DNA of 64,000 bases. It comes from Methyloversatilis sp. (GTDB lineage: Bacteria > Pseudomonadota > Gammaproteobacteria > Burkholderiales > Rhodocyclaceae). Shown piece after piece: positions 16,100 through 24,685 of the stretch. Position numbers and translations under genes: made by a program. How positions within the stretch are numbered: position 1 is the first letter of the stretch; each line of letters opens with the position of its first letter. The notes below the pieces were generated by a model that did no database searches, was not told the origin of the DNA, and saw only the letters and a list, made by a program, of their open reading frames with translations. Location: positions 1 to 64,000 of the forward strand of contig JAEUNO010000022.1 of the NCBI GenBank assembly GCA_016791045.1, in the 5' to 3' direction.

Positions 16100-17272
16100 G
16101 TGTCCAACTCCGATCCGGTCAAGGTCGGCGTCCTGTTTTCGCGCGAGGGTGTGACCTCGCGCATCGAAAATTCGATGCTGCTCGGCACGCTCTTCGCAAT
16201 ACGTGAAATCAACGATGCCGGCGGCCTGAACGGCCGCGAACTCGTTCCGGTGTACTACGACCCGCACTCCAGCCCGCAGATGTTCAAGTCACTCGCCACG
16301 CGGCTGGTGCTTGAAGACAAGGTGAATGTCATCTTCGGCTGCTACATGTCGAGCACGCGCAAGGCGATACTTCCGGTGGTCGAGAAGTGGAACCGCCTGC
16401 TGTTCTGTCCGACGATGTACGAAGGTTTCGAGTTTTCCGGCAACGTGATCTACACCGGCGGCGCACCGAACCAGAACAGTGCGCTGCTGGCCGACTACAT
16501 GGCGAGCCGCTTCGGTGCACGCGTCTACATGGTGGGCAGCGACTACATCTTTCCGTACGAGTCGAACCGCATCATGAGTGACTTCGTACACCAGCGGCAG
16601 GGCGGCGCGAAGCTGGGCGAACGCTATGTACGGCTGGATGCGCAGGAAAGCGCCTTTGCGCCCATCATCAAGGACATCCAGGCCAAGCAGCCGGATTTCA
16701 TCTTCTCGACCGTCGTCGGACGGACGACCCGGATGTTCTATCAGGCCTTTGCCGATGCAGGGCTCGATCCGGCGCGCATGCCGATCGCCAGCCTGTGCAC
16801 CAGCGAAGAGGAAATCGCCGAAATGGGCAAGCGCATCGCCGAAGGTCACTACACGGCGGGCCCCTATTTCCAGTCGATCGACACCGAACGCAACCGCAGC
16901 TGCCTGGCGCACTTTCGCAAGCTTTTCGGTTCTCAGGTCGAGCCCAACATGAGCTGGGAATCCTCTTACAACCAGGTACACCTGTTCGCCGGCGCCTTCG
17001 TCGCCGCCAACAGCGATGAACGCGATGTGCTGCTGCCTCACCTGCTGGGCATGGAATTCGATGCGCCGCAGGGCCGCATCCGCGTCAATCCGAACAATCA
17101 CCACACGCGGCTTTTTCCGCGCATCGGCCGCGTCAACGACAGCGGGCAATTCACGATACTCGCGGAAACGCTGTCGGGCGTCGAACCCGATCCCTATCTG
17201 GTCAGTCATTCGTTCGACGACTGGAGCAATCGCCTGCGCGTGCCTGCCGACGAGCAGACCCGCCGTGAGTAG
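16100..17272 (+). CDS. amiC: AmiC-like amide sensor (negative regulator of AmiR)
   Basis: This 390-residue protein is a type I periplasmic-binding fold without a signal peptide, as in cytoplasmic AmiC, which binds short-chain amides and releases AmiR. Shared landmarks include VGVLFSREGVTSRIE, FGCYMSSTRKAILPVVEKW, CPTMYEGFEFSGNVIYTGG, APNQNS, VGSDYIFPYESN, FSTVVG, ASLCTSEEEIAEM and a C-terminal DDWSNRL block. It starts at a GTG with no clear ribosome site, so translation may be leader-poor. It overlaps the amiR-like gene by 8 nt and diverges from dmfA1. Ligand preference (formamide, DMF, urea) cannot be read from the sequence. Confidence 0.88.
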   Translation: MSNSDPVKVGVLFSREGVTSRIENSMLLGTLFAIREINDAGGLNGRELVPVYYDPHSSPQMFKSLATRLVLEDKVNVIFGCYMSSTRKAILPVVEKWNRLLFCPTMYEGFEFSGNVIYTGGAPNQNSALLADYMASRFGARVYMVGSDYIFPYESNRIMSDFVHQRQGGAKLGERYVRLDAQESAFAPIIKDIQAKQPDFIFSTVVGRTTRMFYQAFADAGLDPARMPIASLCTSEEEIAEMGKRIAEGHYTAGPYFQSIDTERNRSCLAHFRKLFGSQVEPNMSWESSYNQVHLFAGAFVAANSDERDVLLPHLLGMEFDAPQGRIRVNPNNHHTRLFPRIGRVNDSGQFTILAETLSGVEPDPYLVSHSFDDWSNRLRVPADEQTRRE

Positions 17273-17900
17273 CCCGGCGCGCCCCACCAGCCGCGGTGCG
17301 CGGCTCACTCCGGAATTCCTCAGGCAGTTGCGCAGCCTGCGCGTCGCCGTGCTGCACCCGAAGGACGAAGACGGCGAAACCCTGACCCAGCAGTTGCAGC
17401 GCATCGGCTGCCAGGTGCAGACCTTCTGGCCACCGGTGCCCGATCTGCCGGACAACGTTGACCTGGTGTTCTGTGCCGTCGACCACGATGCCATGGGCAT
17501 GTCGTTCAGCTGGGTCCGTCAGGAACAGCCGCCCGCGGTGATTGCCATCATCAGCTACGAAAACCCGACCATCTTCGATGCGATGATCAAGCTGGGTGCG
17601 ACGGGTGTGCTCACGGCGCCGATCCGCTCGACGGGCATCCTGTCGACGCTGGTGCTGACGGTGGGTCTGAACGAAGCGATGCGCAAGGCCGAGAAGCGTG
17701 TGCTCAGGCTCGAGCAGAAGCTGCTGGGCATCAACCAGATCAACGAAGCGAAATCCATCCTGATGCGCACGCGCAATGTCGGCGACAGCGAGGCCTACCG
17801 CATCATCCGCGAGCAGGCGATGAGCCGCCGCGTGTCGACCGAGGAAATCGCACGCGCCATCATCCACGCCAATTCCATCCTGTCGGGGCCGACCGGTTAG
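17265..17900 (+). CDS. amiR: AmiR-like ANTAR-domain antitermination regulator
   Basis: This 211-residue protein has a receiver-like N-terminal domain (LRVAVLHPKDEDGETLTQQLQRIGC, DLVFCAVDHD) of the AmiR type. A coiled coil follows (MRKAEKRVLRLEQKLLGI), then a C-terminal ANTAR domain from about residue 150 (INEAKSILMRTRNVGDSEAYRIIREQAMSRRVSTEEIARAII). ANTAR domains bind paired RNA hairpins and block termination. The GTG at 17265 overlaps the amiC stop region by 8 nt, as expected for a sensor-regulator pair made in stoichiometric amounts. The two leader terminators at 10612 and 15930 are the obvious targets. A perfect bidirectional terminator follows the gene. Confidence 0.9.
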   Translation: MSSPARPTSRGARLTPEFLRQLRSLRVAVLHPKDEDGETLTQQLQRIGCQVQTFWPPVPDLPDNVDLVFCAVDHDAMGMSFSWVRQEQPPAVIAIISYENPTIFDAMIKLGATGVLTAPIRSTGILSTLVLTVGLNEAMRKAEKRVLRLEQKLLGINQINEAKSILMRTRNVGDSEAYRIIREQAMSRRVSTEEIARAIIHANSILSGPTG

Positions 17901-17927
17901 CCAGGCGCCCTTGGGGGGCGCATCCCC

Positions 17928-17969
17928 GGAAACGAAAAGGGCGTGCGCGAGCACGCCCTTTTCGTTTCC
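17928..17969. terminator. Bidirectional terminator after amiR
   Basis: Perfect 19-bp arms (17928-17946 and 17951-17969) with the loop GCGA. The core GGGCGTGC/GCACGCCC is flanked by AAAA and TTTT on the two sides, so it can end transcription from either direction. Confidence 0.85.
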
Positions 17970-18015
17970 GCACGCGCGGTGACGCCAGACATCCCCTGGC
18001 GCCACCCGACCCCGT

Positions 18016-18032
18016 TGCACCATTTTGGTGCA
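18016..18032 (+). promoter_or_regulatory. NtrC-type palindrome upstream of the second porin gene
   Basis: TGCACCA-TTT-TGGTGCA is a perfect inverted repeat and matches the enteric NtrC consensus (TGCACC-N5-GGTGCA). It lies 130 bp before the porin start. No -24/-12 sigma-54 element with correct GG-N10-GC spacing was seen between it and the gene, so how it would act is unclear. Confidence 0.55.
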
Positions 18033-18161
18033 CAATGCGCCGCGCATGACCCGGCTGCCCCTGTCCGCCCCAGGATGGGGCATGGCCGGTTGCATCAAGC
18101 GGACACCCGACAAAGACCAGGGCCCGTACCGAGCCACTGCACACCAAAGGACACTCACCCC

Positions 18162-19295
18162 ATGACGAAGAGGACTTCCCGCCTGCGACGCGGGCCGCTC
18201 GCCTTCACGCTCGCCGCCGGTGTCGCTGCCGCGGGCAATGCCTTCGCCGGTCCGACCTTCACCGGACCGGGCGACAGTTCGCTGACGCTCGGCATCTGGT
18301 CAAGCGCCGCATACACGAGCGCCGAACAGGCCGACGGGTCGCACGACAGCGACCTGCGGCTCGATTCCTTCCGCATCATCACGGTCGCGAAGTTCACGAA
18401 ACAGATCGGACTCATGACCAACTTCGCGCGCCTGTCGGGTGAGTCGATGCGCCTGCTCGATCTGGTCGGCCAGTTCACCCTCACCGACAACATCAACCTG
18501 TGGGTCGGCCGCCACGTCGTGCCAGGTGACCGTCAGCAGATGGCGGGGCCCTACTTCGCCAATGTGTGGGAATACCCGATGGTGTCGCGCAATCCCAACG
18601 CCTACACCGGCCGCGATGATGGCGCAACGCTCTGGGGCAGCGTGTTCGACCGGCGCTTGCAGTACATGGTCGGCGCGTTCCAGGGGAAGAACCGCGGCGA
18701 GGACATGTCGAACGCGTCGCACCAGCTGCTGTACGCGACCCGTCTCGCGTGGAGCTTCCGTGACCGGGAATCGGAGTACTTCAACAGCAACCACTACTAC
18801 GGTGAAAAGGAAATACTGACCATCGGCGCCGCCTGGCGGACTCAGAAGGATGGCGTCGGCACTGCGCTGACCCGCGGCGACTACACCGCCTGGAGCCTCG
18901 ATGCACTGATGCAGACACGCCTGTCCACCGGCGCCGTCGTGACGCTCGAAGGCGCCTGGTACGACTACGACACCGACGGCGTCGCCGACATCTCGCCGGC
19001 CGACCCGGGCTGCAGCCGTGTCACGAACTGTGGCGGCGCCACCCAGGGCGACGCCTGGTTCGTGACGGCCGCCTACCTGTTCCCGACGAAGATCGGCATC
19101 GGCCGTTTCGAGCCGAACATCCGCTATCAGGAATTCCGGCCGGACACAGGCGCCCGCAACGACCAGTGGGACGTCGGCGTGAATTACGTCATTTCGGGTC
19201 ATAACGCGCGGCTGAGTGCCGTTTACTCGGAGATGGGCAGCGACGGCGCACGCTCGCTCAACCGCTTCATCCTCGGGTTGCAACTGATGTACTGA
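18162..19295 (+). CDS. Outer-membrane porin, FmdC-like paralogue
   Basis: This 377-residue protein is a paralogue of the porin at 2715-3881. The shared blocks are DSFRIIT.(S/A)KITKQIG-like segments, GPYFANVWEYPMVS, YTGRDDGA, GAFQGKNRG, KEILTIGAA, GDYTAW, LEGA.YDYDTDGVAD and a terminal LQLMY. A signal peptide (basic RLRRGP, then hydrophobic LAFTLAAGVAAAGNAFA) precedes the barrel. The start at 18162 has AAAGGA upstream; the frame is open further but the extra residues cross the NtrC-type site. The position next to amiCR and the NtrC-like box suggest expression under nitrogen limitation or amide induction. Substrate specificity is inferred. Confidence 0.78.
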   Translation: MTKRTSRLRRGPLAFTLAAGVAAAGNAFAGPTFTGPGDSSLTLGIWSSAAYTSAEQADGSHDSDLRLDSFRIITVAKFTKQIGLMTNFARLSGESMRLLDLVGQFTLTDNINLWVGRHVVPGDRQQMAGPYFANVWEYPMVSRNPNAYTGRDDGATLWGSVFDRRLQYMVGAFQGKNRGEDMSNASHQLLYATRLAWSFRDRESEYFNSNHYYGEKEILTIGAAWRTQKDGVGTALTRGDYTAWSLDALMQTRLSTGAVVTLEGAWYDYDTDGVADISPADPGCSRVTNCGGATQGDAWFVTAAYLFPTKIGIGRFEPNIRYQEFRPDTGARNDQWDVGVNYVISGHNARLSAVYSEMGSDGARSLNRFILGLQLMY

Positions 19296-19841
19296 TCGCG
19301 TTCGACATGCCGGCACGCAAGGTGCCGGACAGGTCGCCCGCAGGGCACGCTGCGGTGTGCCCATCTCCCGGCTGCCGCAAGGCCGGCACGGGACCCGCCC
19401 CGTCCATGCCTCCGTTTGTGTGGAGAAGTGTATCCGGCCACGGCGTCTCGAACATCGATCCGAACGACGGAGCGTGCCCGCTTTGCCGCGCCTGCCGGGC
19501 CTCCACCTGCCGCGAACGGGCCGCCCCGACATCCGGATGGTGGCGCCGCGACCAGGCGAAAAGTCGTTGAAAGACAATTAAAATTGATTTCCGATCAATT
19601 ACTTGCATTCTTTCACCCTCAATCTGCTCGGCCATCGGGCTTCCGCCCCCCGGTCACCGACGACAGTCCGACCGACGGCCGTGGCGAAGCAGACCGGCAC
19701 TGCCTCCGCTGTGGCCGCCCCCGACCGCCCCCCCCGGGGACGCACCGGCCGGACACCTTCGCCCGCTCAAGCCGTCGCCTCAGTCAGCCGATACACACCG
19801 ACCATCAACTGAACAACCGGGTCACACCGCCCGCCGACTCG
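19296..19841 (+). other. 546-bp region without a convincing gene
   Basis: The region begins with two short stem-loops after the porin (CCGGCAC/GTGCCGG near 19309-19327 and GGGCAC/GTGCCC near 19343-19362), neither with a U-run. An AT-rich island at 19564-19617 contains a perfect inverted repeat AATTGAT-TTCCG-ATCAATT (19582-19600), a possible operator or promoter region for the GGDEF-EAL gene. The GGDEF-EAL frame is open through most of this stretch, but the translated part is proline- and arginine-rich and not domain-like. Confidence 0.5.
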
Positions 19842-22316
19842 ATGGACGTGGATCCCCCGTCACCTGCGACGACCGCTCGCTGCCCGTCCAGTCCTGCAGC
19901 GACGAAGACCCGCGCAGGCATGCTGACCCGAGCCCGCGATGCCATCAGGCGCTTCTTCCGCCTGTACGCACCCGATGATGTCCTGGCCGCGCGCTATCGC
20001 GGTCGTCAGATCGAAGCGATGCTGCGCTTCACACCCGTGGCGATGACCATCAATGTCACCAACGCCATTGTGGTGGTACTGACCGCCTGGTCCTACGGCG
20101 TGCGCCTTTTCCTCGTCTGCTGGGCGCTCGCGGTGACGATTGCCGCCTGCCTCGGTCTGCGCGGCTGGCTGCGTGCCCGTTGCCGCAGTATCGAAACCGC
20201 TTCGCCCAGAACATTCCGACATGCCAGCATGCAGGCCGGCGTACTCGCGGCACTGTGGGCAAGCATGGCCATCGTGCTGTTCCCGTCACCGGATGATTCG
20301 CTGCGGCTGTTCGTAGGCCTGGTGGCCACCGGCATGATCTGCGGCGGGGGCTTCGCATTGTCCACCGTACCCGGCGCCGCGACCAGCTACGTGGCCGTAC
20401 TGGGCACCGGCAGCGCCATCGCCGTGGCACTGTCCGACATGAATCATGCTCCGGGCATCGGCATCATGCTTGCGGCGTACAGCCTGATCGTCATCTTCAG
20501 CGCGTGGACGACGGCGCGCAACTTCGTCGCACGACTCGTCGCCGAAATGAAGGCCGATCAGCAAAGCGAAGTCATCGCCTTGCTGTTGCGCGATTTCGAG
20601 AACCACGCCAGCGATGTGCTCTGGGAGCTCGATCGACACGGACGCTTCATCCATGCGTCGAAGCGGCTCGAGGCCTGTCTGCACCTGACGTCCGCAGAGG
20701 CGCTCAGCAAGAGGGCTGCGCAACTGCTCCGGCATCGGCTCGGGCGCTCGCGCGAAGAGCGTGCAGCGGCCTGGGAGCGCCTTCGTCACGTTTTTTTCGG
20801 TCGCAAACCCTTTCGGGATGAAATCATTCATCTCGTTGGCAAGGGCGGTGTGCAGAGCTGGTCGCTGAGCGCCAGTCCGCTGTACGACAGCCGCGGAAAG
20901 CTGGACGGATGGCGGGGCGTGGCGACCGAGATCACGGCGCGCCAGATGGCTGTGGAACGCATGGAATGGCTGGCCCATCACGACACGCTGACCGGTCTGT
21001 TCAACCGTGCCTACGTGCGTTCGGCACTGCGCGAACGTCTGACCTGCGCCACCGGCAAACGCCTTGCGGTCGTATGTTTCGACCTGGACGGCTTCAAGAA
21101 GGTCAACGATACGCTGGGCCATGCGGCCGGAGACAGCTTCCTGCAGGAATTCAGTCGGCGGCTGAAGGCCTGCCTGACGAGTGAGGACGTCGCAAGTCGA
21201 ACCGGCGGCGACGAATTCGCGCTCCTGCTGCCCGATCTGTGCCGGGAGGAGGACATCGCGGCAAGACTTGAGGCGCTGAACGCCTTGCTGGCAGCACCCT
21301 GCCGGATTGCCGGCCAGATGGTGCCGATGCGCACCAGCATGGGCATCGCGATCGCGCCAAAGGACGGACATGACGTCGACAGCCTGCTCGGCTCCGCTGA
21401 TCTTGCGCTCTACGCCGCCAAGCGCGATGGCGGCGCCTGCTGGCGATTCTTCGACCTGTCGATGAGCGAACAGGCCCGTCGCCGGACGGTGCTCGAAATG
21501 GCCTTGCGCGATGCCATCACCGACCGGCAGCTGCATCTTGCCTTCCAGCCACAGCTGACCTTGAGCACCGGCTCCATCTGCGGCTTCGAGGCCTTGCTGC
21601 GCTGGCGCCATCCGGAGCTCGGAGACATCTCTCCGGCCGAATTCATTCCGATTGCAGAAGCGAGCGGTCAGATGGAAGGCATCGGCAACTGGGTGCTGGA
21701 CGAAGCGAGCCGGCAGGCGGCCACCTGGCCCGACTCCATTTCCGTCTCCATCAATGTGTCCGCGGTGCAGCTGGGCACCGACAGTTTTCTGCACCATGTG
21801 CGGCAGTCATCGGCCGTGCTCGCACCGCAGAGGGTCGAATTCGAGATCACCGAATCGCTGCTGCTCGAATGCACCGAATCTGCCGCCACGCAGTTGCGCG
21901 ATCTGCGCGCAATGGGCTACCGCATCGCGCTCGACGACTTCGGGACCGGCTATTCGGCACTCACCTATCTGCGCACCTTCTCCTTCGACACGCTGAAGAT
22001 CGACCAGAGCTTCGTGCGCGACATGGGCACGTCGGACAAGGCATGTGCCATCGTCGATACGCTGCTGGCGATGTCGGTCGCGCTGGACATGCAGACGGTC
22101 GCCGAAGGCGTCGAAACCCTGTCGGATTTCCAGACCCTGAGCCGGAAGAAATGCGGAATCGTGCAGGGCTATCTCGTCAGTCGCCCGCTCCCCCCGACGG
22201 ACGTCGCCGGGTTTCTTGCCACATGGCGCGGCATCGAAGGCGTTCCTGCCGTGGCGGACGCACATGGAAGGGCACGGCCGAAAAGCGCTCCGAATCGCAT
22301 CCCGATCGCCTTGTGA
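19842..22316 (+). CDS. Membrane-bound PAS-GGDEF-EAL protein (c-di-GMP turnover)
   Basis: This protein of about 824 residues has several hydrophobic segments between residues 65 and 230 (VAMTINVTNAIVVVLTAW, LFLVCWALAVTIAACLGL, AGVLAALWASMAIVLF, GIMLAAYSLIVIFSA). A PAS-like domain (VLWELDRHGRFIHASKRLEACL, then WRGVATEITARQ) follows. The GGDEF domain has the active-site motif GGDEF at 455-459. The EAL domain has EALLRWRHP at 583, NVSAVQL, DDFGTGYS and EGVET. Both catalytic motifs are intact, so it could make and degrade c-di-GMP. The ATG at 19842 or at 19920 is likely; no strong ribosome site decides. No flagellar or nitrogen gene is adjacent in the same transcript. Confidence 0.88.
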   Translation: MDVDPPSPATTARCPSSPAATKTRAGMLTRARDAIRRFFRLYAPDDVLAARYRGRQIEAMLRFTPVAMTINVTNAIVVVLTAWSYGVRLFLVCWALAVTIAACLGLRGWLRARCRSIETASPRTFRHASMQAGVLAALWASMAIVLFPSPDDSLRLFVGLVATGMICGGGFALSTVPGAATSYVAVLGTGSAIAVALSDMNHAPGIGIMLAAYSLIVIFSAWTTARNFVARLVAEMKADQQSEVIALLLRDFENHASDVLWELDRHGRFIHASKRLEACLHLTSAEALSKRAAQLLRHRLGRSREERAAAWERLRHVFFGRKPFRDEIIHLVGKGGVQSWSLSASPLYDSRGKLDGWRGVATEITARQMAVERMEWLAHHDTLTGLFNRAYVRSALRERLTCATGKRLAVVCFDLDGFKKVNDTLGHAAGDSFLQEFSRRLKACLTSEDVASRTGGDEFALLLPDLCREEDIAARLEALNALLAAPCRIAGQMVPMRTSMGIAIAPKDGHDVDSLLGSADLALYAAKRDGGACWRFFDLSMSEQARRRTVLEMALRDAITDRQLHLAFQPQLTLSTGSICGFEALLRWRHPELGDISPAEFIPIAEASGQMEGIGNWVLDEASRQAATWPDSISVSINVSAVQLGTDSFLHHVRQSSAVLAPQRVEFEITESLLLECTESAATQLRDLRAMGYRIALDDFGTGYSALTYLRTFSFDTLKIDQSFVRDMGTSDKACAIVDTLLAMSVALDMQTVAEGVETLSDFQTLSRKKCGIVQGYLVSRPLPPTDVAGFLATWRGIEGVPAVADAHGRARPKSAPNRIPIAL

Positions 22317-22431
22317 ATCCTGTCGCCGTGCAAGCCCGCTGCCGCGGATAAGCGACGGCGCGCATGGCCCACCCCGAAAAAACCTGCCGGACGTCACTGC
22401 CCTGTCACACGTACAGGCTTGAATCCATGGC

Positions 22432-23247
22432 GTGAATGCTCCCGACCCCCTCGTGCGCCACGTCCGGGCCATCTTCCTTTCGGACATCCATCTGGGTACG
22501 CGCGGATGTCAGGCCGATGCGCTGCTCGACTTCCTGCGCCACCACGAATCCGATTATCTCTATCTGGTCGGCGACATCATCGACTTCTGGGCGATGAGCC
22601 GCTCGATCCACTGGACGCCCGCACAGAACACCGTGGTGCAGAAGGTGCTGCGGCGCGCGCGCAAGGGCACGCAGGTCGTCTTCATCCCGGGCAATCACGA
22701 CGAGGCGCTGCGCGAGTATGCCGGCACGGTGTTCGGCGACATTGCGGTCCGGCTCGATCACATCCATGTCGCGGCGGACGGCAAGCGCTACTGGCTCGTG
22801 CATGGCGACGACTTCGATCAGGTGACGCGCCATCACCGCTGGGTCGCCCTGCTCGGCGACGTGGCCTACAACGCGCTCGTACGGATCAATGCATGGATGT
22901 CGCGCGTGCGCCGCCGGCTCGGCATTGCCGGCTACTGGTCACTGGCGGGCTATGCCAAACGCAAGGTGAAGAGCGCAGTCAGCTTCATCTACGATTTCGA
23001 GGATTCGGTCATGCACGAAGCGCGCAGCCGGGGCGTCGATGGCGTCATCTGCGGTCACATCCATGCGGTCGCCCAGCGCACCCTCGACGGGCTCGTCTAC
23101 ATGAACTGCGGTGACTGGGTGGACAGCTGCACCGCCATCGTCGAACACGCCGACGGCCGGTTCGCCATCGTCGACTGGGGCCAGTTCCTGCGCACGCCGG
23201 GTGCCCGCATGACGGTGCCGGTGGCGGAGGAAGTGCTGGGTCACTGA
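22432..23247 (+). CDS. LpxH-like metallophosphoesterase (UDP-2,3-diacylglucosamine diphosphatase family)
   Basis: This 271-residue calcineurin-fold phosphoesterase has the full metal-binding set: FLSDIHLG, LVGDIIDFW, IPGNHDE, VHGDDFD and ICGHIHA. The family (COG2908) includes LpxH of lipid A synthesis, but members in this size class with a helical insert (RINAWMSRVRRRLGIAGYW) form a separate branch with unproven substrate. The start is GTG at 22432. A gap of 115 bp follows the GGDEF-EAL gene, so it may be in its own unit. The cytoplasmic or membrane-peripheral location is inferred from absence of a signal peptide. Confidence 0.8.
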   Translation: MNAPDPLVRHVRAIFLSDIHLGTRGCQADALLDFLRHHESDYLYLVGDIIDFWAMSRSIHWTPAQNTVVQKVLRRARKGTQVVFIPGNHDEALREYAGTVFGDIAVRLDHIHVAADGKRYWLVHGDDFDQVTRHHRWVALLGDVAYNALVRINAWMSRVRRRLGIAGYWSLAGYAKRKVKSAVSFIYDFEDSVMHEARSRGVDGVICGHIHAVAQRTLDGLVYMNCGDWVDSCTAIVEHADGRFAIVDWGQFLRTPGARMTVPVAEEVLGH

Positions 23248-23938
23248 CCGTCACATACCCGCCGGCCGGGTTGTCGGCACGCTTTGCATTGCATCACGCG
23301 GCAGTGGCTCCGGTTTGTGCGAGCAACGCACCAACCATTGCTCGCAGGAGGCTGAACGCCGAACGCCCGGATCCGGCATGAAGGTGCGGTTGCTTCGCGC
23401 ACTCACGGAATGCCGTGCGTGCGCACCGGAAGCATCTTCTTTCAGCCAACCGGGATGACCTTCATGACATCGGCGATATGCACCTGTGGAATCAACGCTC
23501 CAACCATATCGCAAACCACGCCTTCCACGCCGTTACCCCGTTTGATCTGATCCTGCGTGACGCAACGGCGATGCGCGGTTCGCACGGCCGGATCAGGCCC
23601 CCGGCGTGCGCAGCATGCTGTTCCGCATCGATGCCAACAGCACGCCGCCGAACCACGTCGGCGTCAGTGGCATCGGTGTCGCTGAAGTGGCCGTTCCGAC
23701 AGGGGGTGCCGGCCATTCCGGAGCCAGCGACCTGCTGGATAACGGGCGCCGGACTCGCGGACGTTCCTGTCGAGGCGCGTCGTCGCAACGCCTGAGGCGG
23801 GGGATCCGCCCGTGCAGTTCTCGCCGACCGGGGCCGGTCACCACGGCCGCGCTGGCCGGATGGCGGCAATCGCGCTAAGGTCTGATGCCGGCTTGTCCTT
23901 ACGGACATGCGGCATTGATCGTCGCGAATGTAATCGAC
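23248..23938. other. 691-bp region without a recognisable gene
   Basis: Open frames in this stretch give arginine- and alanine-rich translations without family resemblance. The only structure noted is the inverted repeat TGCGAGCAA/TTGCTCGCA (23318-23326 and 23338-23346). It may hold decayed coding sequence or regulatory DNA; nothing decisive is visible. Confidence 0.4.
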
Positions 23939-24685
23939 ATGAACCGAATCATCGTCATCACCGGCGGCAGTCGCGGCATCGGCGCGGCGACTGCGCGTCT
24001 GGCCGCCGCGCAGGGGGATGCCGTGGTGATCAGCTACCTGCGCCGGCGCGATGCAGCCGAAGCACTGGTCCGCGATATCACCCGGGCCGGCGGCACGGCG
24101 CTCGCACTGGCGGCAGACGTCGGCATCGAGGCGGACGTCGAGCGACTGTTCCGTGACGTCGACAGCGCCTTCGGCCGCCTGTCGGCGCTGGTGAACAATG
24201 CCGGCATGCTTGAAGCGCAGAGCCGGGTCGAAGACATGAGTGCGGCGCGACTGGGCCGCATCTTCGCAACCAATGTGATCGGCAGCATGCTGTGCGCGCG
24301 GGAAGCGGTGCGCCGCATGTCGCGCCGGCATGGCGGCGCGGGTGGCGCCATCGTGAATGTGTCGTCGGCAGCGTCCAGGCTGGGCTCGCCCGATGAATAC
24401 GTCGACTACGCCGCGTCGAAGGGCGCCATCGACACCTTCACGATCGGTCTGGCGAAGGAGGTGGCGGCCGATGGCATCCGCGTGAATGCCGTCCGGCCCG
24501 GCGTGATCCGGACGGACATCCACGCCGCCGGCGGCGAACCGGACCGGGTCAACCGGGTGAAATCATCGGTGCCGCTGCAGCGCGGCGGCGAACCGGTCGA
24601 AGTGGCACGCGCCATCCTGTGGTTGCTGTCGGACGACGCGTCCTACACCACCGGCGCATTGCTGGACGTCAGCGGCGGCCGCTGA
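23939..24685 (+). CDS. Short-chain dehydrogenase/reductase (FabG-like SDR)
   Basis: This 248-residue classical SDR has the nucleotide-binding motif TGGSRGIG at residues 8-15, NNAG in LVNNAGML, the catalytic Ser in VNVSSAAS and Tyr-x3-Lys in YVDYAASKGA. RVNAVRPGVIRTDIHA and the terminal YTTGALLDVSGGR are typical. It would oxidise or reduce a small alcohol or carbonyl with NAD(P)(H), but the substrate is not predictable. The ATG at 23939 directly precedes NRIIVITGGSRG; a frame extension upstream adds 18 residues and is not needed. No operon partner is evident. Confidence 0.85.
   Translation: MNRIIVITGGSRGIGAATARLAAAQGDAVVISYLRRRDAAEALVRDITRAGGTALALAADVGIEADVERLFRDVDSAFGRLSALVNNAGMLEAQSRVEDMSAARLGRIFATNVIGSMLCAREAVRRMSRRHGGAGGAIVNVSSAASRLGSPDEYVDYAASKGAIDTFTIGLAKEVAADGIRVNAVRPGVIRTDIHAAGGEPDRVNRVKSSVPLQRGGEPVEVARAILWLLSDDASYTTGALLDVSGGR

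Noticed and set aside
18033-18161. Sigma-54 promoter between the NtrC-type site and the porin gene
   Set aside because: The best candidate (around GGGGCATGGCCGGTTGC) has GG and GC one nt too far apart, and the rest of the consensus is poor.
19416-19841. A 142-residue N-terminal extension of the GGDEF-EAL protein
   Set aside because: The translation is proline/arginine-rich and unlike any domain; the region includes AT-rich promoter-like sequence. A start at 19842 or 19920 is more likely.
23415-23878. Small open frames in the gap after the metallophosphoesterase gene
   Set aside because: No ribosome sites, no family features and atypical amino-acid content; not supported as genes.
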